Made by a program: the position numbers and the translations under genes. A DNA stretch of 64,000 bases. It comes from Bacillota bacterium (GTDB taxonomy: Bacteria > Bacillota > Bacilli > Paenibacillales > UBA4045). The stretch lies in NCBI GenBank assembly GCA_023441055.1, contig JAEZQY010000001.1, positions 241,782 through 305,781 of the forward strand, written 5' to 3'. The stretch's first letter is position 1; every line of letters starts with the position of its first letter. Shown here in pieces: positions 48,149-55,720 of the stretch. The notes under the pieces were generated by a model. The model did no database searches and had not been told where the DNA came from. It saw nothing but the letters and a program-made list of their open reading frames with translations.

Positions 48149-48901
48149 ATGTACGGAAAATTCGCATATGTGTATGATCGATTGATGGATGAGATGCCTT
48201 ATCCGGAATGGTTAAGCTTCATGGAGGCCTGCTGGGAGCGGTATGGAAAGCCCAGCTCGATTGTAGATGTGGGCTGCGGCACAGGGAAGCTGAGCTTGTC
48301 GCTGGCGGCTCAAGGCTTTATGGTGACGGGGATTGATCTGTCAGCGGACATGCTGGCAGTAGCCGGACAGAAGGCAGCAGAGGGGCAATTGACGAATCAA
48401 GTAAGCTTCAAGCAGCAGGATATGCGGGAATGGACGTTGCCTGAACAGGTGGATTGTGTATTCTCGTTCTGTGATTGCTTGAATTATCTGCTCGAGCCGG
48501 AGGACATTCGCCAGACATTCAAGCGCTGTTACGAGGGGCTGCGGTCAGGCGGCCTATTCCTGTTCGATGTGCATGCGCCTGCGCAGCTCATCGCTTATGC
48601 GGAGGAGCAGCCCTATATGTGGAACGAACCGGAGGTTGCGTACATCTGGACATGCGACTATGATCCGGATCGCACGCAGGTTACGCATGACCTGACCTTC
48701 TTCGTGCAGGAGGAAGAGGGAGCGGAGCGGTATCAGCGGTTCACTGAGCAGCATCAGCAGCGCGGGTATGCGCCGGATTTCCTGTCCGATGAGCTGCGCG
48801 CCGCAGGCTTCCATGTGCTGGATCGCTGTGCGGACTTCTCATGGGCACCGCCGGATGAGGATTCCGAGCGAATCTTCTTCGTAGCGCGCAAGCTAGCCTA
48901 G
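48149..48901 (+). CDS. yqeM: YqeM-like SAM-dependent methyltransferase
   Basis: This 250-aa class I methyltransferase has motif I IVDVGCGTGKLSL, the acidic residue after the second strand in VTGIDLSADML, and motif II/III in CVFSFCDCLNYLL. The opening MYGKFAYVYDRLMDEMPYPEW matches YqeM, which follows rsfS in the Bacillus operon. The target is unknown. I place the start at ATG 48149, with GAGGGGTGA about 10 bases upstream; the longer frame from 48104 overlaps the previous gene. Confidence 0.9.
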   Translation: MYGKFAYVYDRLMDEMPYPEWLSFMEACWERYGKPSSIVDVGCGTGKLSLSLAAQGFMVTGIDLSADMLAVAGQKAAEGQLTNQVSFKQQDMREWTLPEQVDCVFSFCDCLNYLLEPEDIRQTFKRCYEGLRSGGLFLFDVHAPAQLIAYAEEQPYMWNEPEVAYIWTCDYDPDRTQVTHDLTFFVQEEEGAERYQRFTEQHQQRGYAPDFLSDELRAAGFHVLDRCADFSWAPPDEDSERIFFVARKLA

Positions 48902-48927
48902 CCAGCAGCTGGCTGGTAGTGGTATAG

Positions 48928-48977
48928 GCAGTGTGCTGTAGTGTTGGAAAGTGAAGCTAGTGCACACTGCAGTGTGC
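48928..48977. repeat. Inverted repeat and 16-bp perfect palindrome upstream of the T-box promoter
   Basis: GCACACTGCAGTGTGC (48962-48977) is a perfect 16-bp palindrome ending 5 bases before the -35 box of the leuS leader. The same half, GCAGTGTGC, occurs once more at 48928-48936. It could act as a protein-binding operator or as the terminator stem of the upstream operon, though no T-run follows. Confidence 0.6.
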
Positions 48978-48982
48978 TAAGA

Positions 48983-49011
48983 TTGACTTGCCGTGATTTA
49001 TTGGCTATAAT
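48983..49011 (+). promoter_or_regulatory. Sigma-A promoter of the leuS T-box leader
   Basis: TTGACT (48983-48988), a 17-base spacer and a consensus TATAAT (49006-49011). Confidence 0.85.
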
Positions 49012-49019
49012 CTTGCATT

Positions 49020-49268
49020 ATATGATCCTGAAGCTGGGATGAGGAGCAGTAGTTTCCTGATCGCTTACAGAGAGCCGGTGCATGTGGTGGAAGCCGGCAG
49101 CTGTGACGGAGATGAATCTCGCCTCGGAGCGGAAGGCGTAATGTCCACGATAAGGGCAATGAGTGAGCGGGTTGCGCGATCAGTCGCAGCTGCTAATCAG
49201 GGTGGTACCACGGGAGCATTCAGCCTCTCGTCCCTGGCGTTAGACGCCGGGGGCGGGGGGCTTTTTTG
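49020..49268 (+). promoter_or_regulatory. T-box leader (tRNA-Leu sensing) with terminator
   Basis: The leader has stem I with a GCCGGT...GCCGGC arm. In the specifier region GATGAATCTCGCC, CTC (49118-49120) followed by a purine is the likely leucine codon. The canonical T-box AGGGTGGTACCACGG lies at 49199-49213. A GC-rich terminator (GGCG TTAGA CGCC core, flanked by CCCT/GGGG) ending in CTTTTTT covers about 49222-49268. Uncharged tRNA-Leu should favour the antiterminator and expression of leuS. The next gene is indeed leuS, but it begins 404 bases further on. Confidence 0.93.
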
Positions 49269-49672
49269 GTGTTAGTCCACTTAGTAGCTTCGGTGTGAAA
49301 TGCGTTAACAAGTTTCTGCTTGTAAAGTAGGCACTCTCTTCTCCAATGAGCCGGATGAGGAAGGAGACCAGTCATCCTGTATTTACTACATGTAACTTAC
49401 TGTAAAGCACGGCTTTATGATGGCTTTCCTGCATTTTGTACAGGTAATATAGCTCAGATCATGATTATAAGCGATAATTGATGAATTTAACTGTAGTCTA
49501 TGCAGGGTAGACACTCCAATGGGCGATTACTCCAAATTAACTGTAGAAAATGCAGGATGGAGCAAGCTGCGCTTCCTTAGCCTCTTGCAGGGGACGCTTA
49601 GAGATGGCAGACGTTTTAATCAACTAGGCATGAACACGAACTAAGCATGAATACGAAAGGAGCACTAACACA
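49269..49672 (+). other. Long leader between T-box terminator and leuS with short repeats
   Basis: These 404 bases hold no gene. They contain three versions of one 20-base motif: TTAACTGTAGTCTATGCAGG (49487-49506), TTAACTGTAGAAAATGCAGG (49537-49556) and, inverted, CCTGCATTTTGTACAGGTAA (49428-49447). The inverted and direct copies could pair to form an RNA hairpin. The region ends with CGAAAGGAGCACTAACACA, the leuS ribosome site. Confidence 0.7.
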
Positions 49673-52111
49673 ATGGCACAAGAGCACGCACATGGCTATA
49701 ATCCGCAGTCGATTGAGCCCAAATGGCAGAAATACTGGGAGGAGAATAAGACCTTCCGCGTCCTGAATGACGATGCGAAGCCCAAATTCTATGCGCTGGA
49801 TATGTTCCCTTATCCGTCTGGGTCAGGGCTGCATGTCGGCCATCCGGAGGGCTATACAGCTACCGATATCGTCTCCCGCTTCAAGCGGATGCGCGGATTC
49901 GATGTGCTGCATCCGATGGGATGGGACGCATTCGGACTGCCAGCTGAGCAATATGCGCTGGATACAGGCCGTCACCCGCGTGATTTCACGTACAATAATA
50001 TTGATAATTTCCGCCGCCAGATCAAGTCGCTCGGGTTCTCCTATGATTGGGACCGCGAATTCAGCACGACGGACGCAGATTATTACAAGTGGACGCAGTG
50101 GATCTTCCTGCAGCTGTATAAGAAGGGCCTTGCCTATGTAGCAGAAGTACCGGTGAACTGGTGTCCCGCGCTGGGAACCGTGCTAGCGAATGAAGAGGTC
50201 ATCGACGGGAAGAGTGAGCGCGGAGGTCACCCGGTCGTTCGTAAGCCGATGCGGCAATGGATTCTGAAGATTACTGAGTATGCGGAGCGCTTGCTGGAGG
50301 ATCTGGAGGAGCTCGATTGGTCGGAGAGCATTAAGGATATGCAGCGCAACTGGATCGGCAAGTCCAAGGGCGCTGAGGTGCGATTTGCGATTGACGGACA
50401 CCCTGATCAGACATTGACGGTGTTCACGACAAGACCGGACACCCTCTATGGAGCGACCTATTGCGTGCTTGCGCCTGAGCATGAATTTGTGTCGGTGATC
50501 ACGACAGCGGAGCAGCAGGCTGCGGTCACGGCCTATCAGGAGAAGGCCTCGCATAAGAGTGATCTAGAGCGTACCGACCTGGCGAAGGATAAGACCGGTG
50601 TGTTCACAGGTGCGTATGCGATTAATCCGGTGAATGGCGCGAAGACACCGATCTGGATTGCCGATTATGTACTAGCAGGCTACGGGACAGGCGCGATTAT
50701 GGCTGTACCTGGACATGACGAGCGCGACTGGGAATTCGCTCAGACGTTCGGCTTGCCGATCATCGAGGTAGTCAAGGGTGGGGACGTGAGTGAAGCGGCT
50801 TACACCGGCGACGGCGAGCATGTCAATTCGGACATCATCAATGGTCTGCGCAATGCGGAGGCCATCGCGAAGATGATCGAATGGCTGGAGCACAGCGGCA
50901 AGGGCAGCGGCAAGGTCACCTATCGCCTGCGCGATTGGCTGTTCAGTCGTCAGCGGTATTGGGGCGAGCCGATTCCCATTCTGCACCTGGAGGACGGCTC
51001 GATGAAGCCGGTGCCGGAGGATCAGCTGCCGCTGATGCTGCCGGATATCGATCATATTCAACCGTCCGGCACTGGAGAGTCCCCGCTGGCGAATGTTGAG
51101 GAGTGGCTGAATACAGTCGATCCTGAGACAGGAATGCCCGCGCGGCGCGAGACGAATACGATGCCGCAATGGGCAGGCAGCTGCTGGTATTATCTGCGGT
51201 TTATCGACCCTCATAATGAGGATGAAATCTGCTCCAAGGAGCTGCAGCGCAAGTGGCTGCCAGTGGATCTCTATATTGGCGGAGCTGAGCATGCGGTACT
51301 GCATCTGCTGTACGCGCGCTTCTGGCATAAGGTGCTGTATGATATCGGAGTAGTCGATACGAAGGAGCCCTTCCATAAGCTGGTTAACCAAGGAATGATT
51401 CTGGGAACCAACAACGAGAAGATGAGCAAATCGAGAGGTAATGTGGTTAACCCGGATGATATCGTGCAAGCGTTCGGCGCGGATACGTTACGTCTATACG
51501 AGATGTTCATGGGGCCGCTGGAGGCGACTAAACCATGGAATACGCAGGGCGTCGAAGGGGTGCACCGCTATCTGGCCAGAGTATGGCGGCTGTTCGTAGG
51601 CGAGGACGGCCAATTGAGCGCGAAGATCTCGGATGCACAGGGCTCGGATGAATTCCGCCGTACCTGGCACAAGACGATTAAGAAAGTCACAGACGATTAT
51701 GAGCATCTGCGCTTCAACACCGCGATTAGCCAGCTGATGATCTTCATTAATGACGCCTACAAAGTTGACACCCTGCCCAAGCAGGCCGCTGAGCACTTCG
51801 TTCAGATGATCGCGCCAATTGCTCCGCATCTGGGTGAGGAGCTATGGCAGCTGCTCGGTCACACGGAATCGATCACCTATGCGACTTGGCCGAGCTATGA
51901 TCCGGCTTGGACCGTGGACAATGAAGTAGAGATTGTAATTCAGGTCAACGGCAAGATCGTAGATCGGATGCGGATCTCGGCGGAGATGGATCAGGCGGAG
52001 ATGGAAGACGCGGCTAAGCAGAATGACAAGGTGCGCGAAGCGCTGACGGGTAAGACCATCCGCAAGGTCATTGCGGTGAAGGGCAAGCTGGTCAATCTCG
52101 TAGTCGGCTAG
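49673..52111 (+). CDS. leuS: Leucyl-tRNA synthetase
   Basis: This 812-aa class I synthetase has the HIGH-type motif in PYPSGSGLHVGHPEGYTATD near 41-60. The CP1 editing domain (about 225-420) has its TRPDT and GTGAIMAVPGHDERD sites. The zinc/leucine-specific region includes a WAGSCWYYLR segment, and the KMSKS motif is in NEKMSKSRGNV near 580. The anticodon-binding and C-terminal domains end in KGKLVNLVV. The length fits bacterial LeuRS. ATG 49673 has GAAAGGAG upstream. Expression is controlled by the T-box leader. The gene separates the yqe operon from comER, unlike Bacillus, where leuS lies elsewhere. Confidence 0.98.
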   Translation: MAQEHAHGYNPQSIEPKWQKYWEENKTFRVLNDDAKPKFYALDMFPYPSGSGLHVGHPEGYTATDIVSRFKRMRGFDVLHPMGWDAFGLPAEQYALDTGRHPRDFTYNNIDNFRRQIKSLGFSYDWDREFSTTDADYYKWTQWIFLQLYKKGLAYVAEVPVNWCPALGTVLANEEVIDGKSERGGHPVVRKPMRQWILKITEYAERLLEDLEELDWSESIKDMQRNWIGKSKGAEVRFAIDGHPDQTLTVFTTRPDTLYGATYCVLAPEHEFVSVITTAEQQAAVTAYQEKASHKSDLERTDLAKDKTGVFTGAYAINPVNGAKTPIWIADYVLAGYGTGAIMAVPGHDERDWEFAQTFGLPIIEVVKGGDVSEAAYTGDGEHVNSDIINGLRNAEAIAKMIEWLEHSGKGSGKVTYRLRDWLFSRQRYWGEPIPILHLEDGSMKPVPEDQLPLMLPDIDHIQPSGTGESPLANVEEWLNTVDPETGMPARRETNTMPQWAGSCWYYLRFIDPHNEDEICSKELQRKWLPVDLYIGGAEHAVLHLLYARFWHKVLYDIGVVDTKEPFHKLVNQGMILGTNNEKMSKSRGNVVNPDDIVQAFGADTLRLYEMFMGPLEATKPWNTQGVEGVHRYLARVWRLFVGEDGQLSAKISDAQGSDEFRRTWHKTIKKVTDDYEHLRFNTAISQLMIFINDAYKVDTLPKQAAEHFVQMIAPIAPHLGEELWQLLGHTESITYATWPSYDPAWTVDNEVEIVIQVNGKIVDRMRISAEMDQAEMEDAAKQNDKVREALTGKTIRKVIAVKGKLVNLVVG

Positions 52112-52115
52112 ACCG

Positions 52116-52170
52116 AATAAGGACCGGTAGAGGGACATAACACCCGCTATCGGTCCTTATTTTTTATTTT
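52116..52170. terminator. Rho-independent terminator of leuS
   Basis: AATAAGGACCG pairs with CGGTCCTTATT and is followed by a T-run on the plus strand. The symmetrical A-rich flank could also serve the convergent comER gene. Confidence 0.85.
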
Positions 52171-52216
52171 GACAAGAATACCAACTATTAACTATAATGT
52201 AACAAATAAAGCTAAA

Positions 52217-53038
52217 TTACTCCGACATCATCATCTCTACCATAGCGACATCCTCGTCATACTTCACATGTGTAGTCCGAATCACTTGACCGAACAATCC
52301 TTCTGTCTCCTGCCTCATCGCTTGCAGCGCCTTGGCTGTTATGCCGCCGGGCACGCTGATGCGCTCTTGCAGGCTCCGAGCAGTGAAGCCTCCCGATGTT
52401 AATAGCAAGCCTGTTCCAAGCACCATCTCTGAGGCGAGTCGACTCGCTTCAGCATGAGTGATCTCCGTTTCCTCAACCGCTGCTTCAATCAGACGCTCTA
52501 TGAAGAAGGCAATGAAGGCCGGGCCGATGCTGGAGATGTCCGAGCATACGCGGGCTAGCTTCTCCTGTATCCGAATGGGTGTGCTGATATGGCAGAGCAG
52601 GGATTCGACCAGCTCCTTATCGCGATCAGTCATCCGCTCTCCATACATGCATAACGTTGCGCCGCTGCATTCGTAATTGGTTAGGCTGGGAATGACCTTA
52701 GCGATCTTGCATGTCAGTGAATTCTCTAGGTGGCGAATCAATACGGGACTCGTGATGGACACCAGAATCTGCTCTCTGCGCAGGAACATATGGATTTTAT
52801 CGAGCACCTGCTTGTATTCGAACGGCTTCACGCAAATGAATAGCAGCTCGCTGCTGACGGCCGTCTCGATCAGTGAACAGCTTACGCGCATACCGGGGTA
52901 TTGGGCAGCCAGCTCGTCGGCTTTCCGTGTTGTGCGGTTATGAATAATGATTTCCTCTGGACGTAACGCATTGGAACTAATGAACGCGCTGATTAATGTG
53001 CCGCCCATATTGCCCGTGCCGATAAAACCTACCATCAC
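52217..53038 (-). CDS. comER: ComER, pyrroline-5-carboxylate reductase-like late competence protein
   Basis: This 273-aa Rossmann-fold protein opens with VGFIGTGNMGGTLI (NAD(P)-binding). The ProC-like helical C-domain shows FIERLIEAAVEE and SGGFTARSL motifs. ComER lies on the opposite strand next to comEA in Bacillus, exactly as here, and has been linked to competence and sporulation/biofilm control. GGGGGAGG precedes GTG 53038 and an ATG one codon later; either could be used. It is divergent from comEA with about 100 bases between the starts. Confidence 0.92.
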   Translation of the reverse strand: MMVGFIGTGNMGGTLISAFISSNALRPEEIIIHNRTTRKADELAAQYPGMRVSCSLIETAVSSELLFICVKPFEYKQVLDKIHMFLRREQILVSITSPVLIRHLENSLTCKIAKVIPSLTNYECSGATLCMYGERMTDRDKELVESLLCHISTPIRIQEKLARVCSDISSIGPAFIAFFIERLIEAAVEETEITHAEASRLASEMVLGTGLLLTSGGFTARSLQERISVPGGITAKALQAMRQETEGLFGQVIRTTHVKYDEDVAMVEMMMSE

Positions 53039-53141
53039 AGCTATTCCTCCCCCTAATCAATCAAATCCGCTTCATACTAGAATTTATTCTCGCGGTCAGT
53101 GAATTATTCGAATCGATTCAGCCGCGACTGGAGGTGTATCA

Positions 53142-53615
53142 ATGAAGAACAGCACAATCTGGCTTGGCGTCATCATCTTCGCTCTGATTACTGCGGCTAT
53201 CCTCTATCGCTGGATGCTGCCAGTATCGCCGACAGAGCATTGGCTGAGCGTCAACGAGGAAGTCGCCGAGGCGCTGACAGGTGGTATAGAAGCAAGGCCC
53301 GATGCGGTGGAAAATAAACCAGCAGCAGACGAGGCCGCCGTGCCTTCGGTACAACCCAATGAGCCGGGCGCACCGGTCAGCATGGACCGACCTTCCGCTG
53401 TCGATGCCCAGGGCCGAATTGAGCTTAACCAAGCATCGGTTGAATTACTCGATGACTTGCCTGGGATCGGACCTGCCAAGGCGCAAGCGATCATTGATTA
53501 TCGCACAGCGCATGGGCCGTTCAGGGCAGTCGAGCAGCTGATGGAGGTCAAGGGAATCGGCCAGAAGACATTCGACAAGCTGCGGGATAAGGTTTGGATC
53601 GAGAGTCCGCCTTAA
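53142..53615 (+). CDS. comEA: ComEA, DNA-binding competence receptor
   Basis: This 157-aa protein has one N-terminal membrane anchor (IWLGVIIFALITAAIL), a flexible Ala/Pro/Glu-rich extracellular linker, and a helix-hairpin-helix pair at the C-terminus (about 90-150), with INLNQAS-type opening, LLDDLPGIGPAKAQAI and LMEVKGIGQKTFDKL. It binds incoming double-stranded DNA at the cell surface and passes it to ComEC. ATG 53142 follows TGGAGGTG. In Bacillus the next gene is comEB; here metY intervenes. Confidence 0.95.
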   Translation: MKNSTIWLGVIIFALITAAILYRWMLPVSPTEHWLSVNEEVAEALTGGIEARPDAVENKPAADEAAVPSVQPNEPGAPVSMDRPSAVDAQGRIELNQASVELLDDLPGIGPAKAQAIIDYRTAHGPFRAVEQLMEVKGIGQKTFDKLRDKVWIESPP

Positions 53616-53729
53616 TTGTGGAACAAAGTATCCCTATCTCTTTTCAATGCATGTGAATTATGAGAGAATAGGAATGGTAAACGCATTCACATTCAGGTTG
53701 TATTTTAATACAGGGAGGAATTATAAGGA

Positions 53730-55022
53730 ATGTCTAACGAACGTAAACACGCTTTAGAAACACTCGCAGTACATGCAGGTCAGGAGATCGACCCGACAAC
53801 GATGTCTCGTGCGGTTCCCATCTACCAAACGACTTCATTCGGATTCCGTGATACCGACCATGCAGCCAATTTATTCGCTCTAGCGGAGAGCGGTAACATC
53901 TACACACGGATTATGAATCCAACGCAGGATGTATTCGAGCAGCGTGTGGCCGCGCTTGAGGGCGGTGTTGCTGCGCTGGCACTGTCCAGTGGACAAGCTG
54001 CCATTACTTACTCGATCTTGAATATCGCCGGTGCAGGTGATGAGATCGTATCCGCGAACAGCCTGTACGGCGGTACATACAATCTGTTCGCAATTACTCT
54101 GCCTAAGCTTGGCATTCAGGTGAACATGGTCGATCCGAGTGATCCGGACAACTTCCGCAAGGCGATCACGCCGAAGACGAAGGCCATCTTCGCTGAGACA
54201 ATCGGCAATCCGAAGGGCGACGTACTCGATATCGAGAAGATCGCAGCGGTTGCGCATGAGAATGGCATTCCACTCATCGTGGATAACACGTTCGCCAGCC
54301 CTTATCTGCTGCGCCCGCTCGAGCATGGGGCTGATATCGTCTTGCATTCCGCAACTAAGTTTATCGGCGGTCATGGCACATCGATCGGCGGCGTCGTTGT
54401 CGATGGCGGCAAGTTCGACTGGAAGGCCAGCGGCAAGTTCCCAGGTCTGTCGGAGCCGGATCCAAGCTATAACGGCGTAGTCTATGCTGATGCTGTCGGC
54501 CCGGTGGCTTATATTATCAAGATGCGCGTGCAGCTGCTGCGTGATATGGGATCGGCCATCTCACCATTCAACTCCTTCCTGCTGCTGCAAGGGCTCGAGA
54601 CGCTGCATCTGCGTATGGAGCGCCACAGTGAGAATGCGAAGAAGGTTGCGGAATGGTTGAAGGCGCAGCCTGCTGTAGAAGGGGTTAACTATACCGGTTT
54701 GGAGGATCATCCTACCTATGCGCTTGCGAAGAAGTATCTGCCTAAGGGACAGGGCGCGATCCTCACATTCGAGATTAAGGGCGGTATTGAAGCGGGCAAG
54801 AAGCTGATCAACAGCGTGAAGCTGTTCTCGCATCTGGCCAATGTCGGCGATAGCAAGTCGCTGATCATCCACCCAGCTAGCACAACGCATTCCCAGCTCG
54901 ACGCGGATGGACTAGCAGCTGCAGGTGTAGCGCCTGGTATGGTTCGTCTATCTGTAGGCACAGAGCATATTGATGATATCCTGCATGATCTGGAGCAAGC
55001 GATCGCCGCAAGTCAGCAATAA
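53730..55022 (+). CDS. metY: O-acetylhomoserine sulfhydrylase / homocysteine synthase
   Basis: This 430-aa Cys/Met-metabolism PLP enzyme (gamma-family) makes homocysteine from O-acetylhomoserine and sulfide. It shows TTSFGFRDTDHAANLF, YTRIMNPTQDVFE, ALSSGQAA (PLP phosphate site) and the Schiff-base lysine in HSATKFIGGHGTSIGG near residue 210. HPASTTHSQL and VGTEHIDD close the fold. The length of about 430 separates it from the shorter cystathionine enzymes. GGGAGGAATTATAAGG precedes ATG 53730. I see no S-box in front of it. It lies between comEA and comEB. Confidence 0.95.
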   Translation: MSNERKHALETLAVHAGQEIDPTTMSRAVPIYQTTSFGFRDTDHAANLFALAESGNIYTRIMNPTQDVFEQRVAALEGGVAALALSSGQAAITYSILNIAGAGDEIVSANSLYGGTYNLFAITLPKLGIQVNMVDPSDPDNFRKAITPKTKAIFAETIGNPKGDVLDIEKIAAVAHENGIPLIVDNTFASPYLLRPLEHGADIVLHSATKFIGGHGTSIGGVVVDGGKFDWKASGKFPGLSEPDPSYNGVVYADAVGPVAYIIKMRVQLLRDMGSAISPFNSFLLLQGLETLHLRMERHSENAKKVAEWLKAQPAVEGVNYTGLEDHPTYALAKKYLPKGQGAILTFEIKGGIEAGKKLINSVKLFSHLANVGDSKSLIIHPASTTHSQLDADGLAAAGVAPGMVRLSVGTEHIDDILHDLEQAIAASQQ

Positions 55023-55028
55023 AAGCTT

Positions 55029-55050
55029 GTTACGGAAGGTGTTCCGTAAC
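55029..55050 (+). other. Hairpin between metY and comEB
   Basis: GTTACGGAA and TTCCGTAAC form a perfect 9-bp stem with a 4-base loop. No T-run follows, so it may attenuate, or protect the mRNA, rather than terminate fully. Confidence 0.5.
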
Positions 55051-55093
55051 GATGCATAAGCACGCTACGTCTCGACAGGAGGACGACAATCGG

Positions 55094-55612
55094 ATGACCA
55101 GGAATAGCCGTAAGGACTGGGATACTTACTTCATGGATATCGCCTATATGGCTGCGACACGATCCCAATGCTCCCGCAGACAAGTCGGCGCTGTGCTGGT
55201 TCAAGGCAAGAAGCTGCTCGGAACCGCTTATAATGGAGCGCCGATGGGCGTTCCCGACTGCGGTGAAGCAGGCTGCATGATTGTGGAGGAATACGAGAAG
55301 GCGATCGATCATGGCGTAGAGCAGATGGTGAAGAAGGAACGCTGCGTTCGCACGATTCACGCGGAGCAGAATTTACTGCTGTTCACAGATCGTAAGGACC
55401 GCGAAGGCTCGACCGTATATGTGACTGACCAGCCATGCTGGACCTGCGCGAATATGCTTGCGAACAGCGGTATTAAGGAAATCGTCTATCATCGCGCCTA
55501 TCCGAAGGATCATGAGAAGGTAGTCGAGCTGATGAACAAGCGGGTGTATGCCATCCGCTGCTTGGAGAGCTATGCGCCTCCAGCAGGGCTCATCAGCCCT
55601 GTCCAGGACTAG
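55094..55612 (+). CDS. comEB: ComEB, dCMP deaminase family protein
   Basis: This 172-aa zinc deaminase shows CSRRQVGAVLV, the zinc-binding TIHAEQNLLL and the PCWTCANMLANSGI Cys pair. It converts dCMP to dUMP; the comEB name reflects position in the competence operon, not an essential uptake role. ATG 55094 has AGGAGG 11 bases upstream. An in-frame ATG at 55052 would start inside a hairpin-adjacent leader and is less likely. Confidence 0.94.
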   Translation: MTRNSRKDWDTYFMDIAYMAATRSQCSRRQVGAVLVQGKKLLGTAYNGAPMGVPDCGEAGCMIVEEYEKAIDHGVEQMVKKERCVRTIHAEQNLLLFTDRKDREGSTVYVTDQPCWTCANMLANSGIKEIVYHRAYPKDHEKVVELMNKRVYAIRCLESYAPPAGLISPVQD

Positions 55613-55644
55613 AATATGAGGTAAGGGAATCGATTCAAGAGGAA

Positions 55645-55680
55645 GCACCTCTGCCGTCGCTGACGGTAGGGGTGTTTTGT
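55645..55680 (+). terminator. Hairpin terminator after comEB
   Basis: CACCTCTGCCGTC pairs with GACGGTAGGGGTG (two wobbles), then TTTT. It lies between comEB and comEC, so readthrough or a promoter of its own must supply comEC. Confidence 0.65.
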
Positions 55681-55720
55681 TGTTCATGGGTACGATCCAA
55701 CAGAAGAGGGGGGCTGGGTC

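Noticed and set aside
47200..48150. 316-codon open frame on the minus strand
   Set aside because: It lies exactly opposite the cvfB-like gene, has no ribosome site, and its residue content (Arg, His and Gln rich) is that of an antisense shadow of a high-GC gene.
49039..49275. 78-codon plus-strand frame before leuS
   Set aside because: The sequence is the T-box leader RNA, including the invariant T-box and terminator, so it is not translated.
50672..51469. 265-codon minus-strand frame inside leuS
   Set aside because: It overlaps the editing and catalytic core of leuS and shows no protein-family features.
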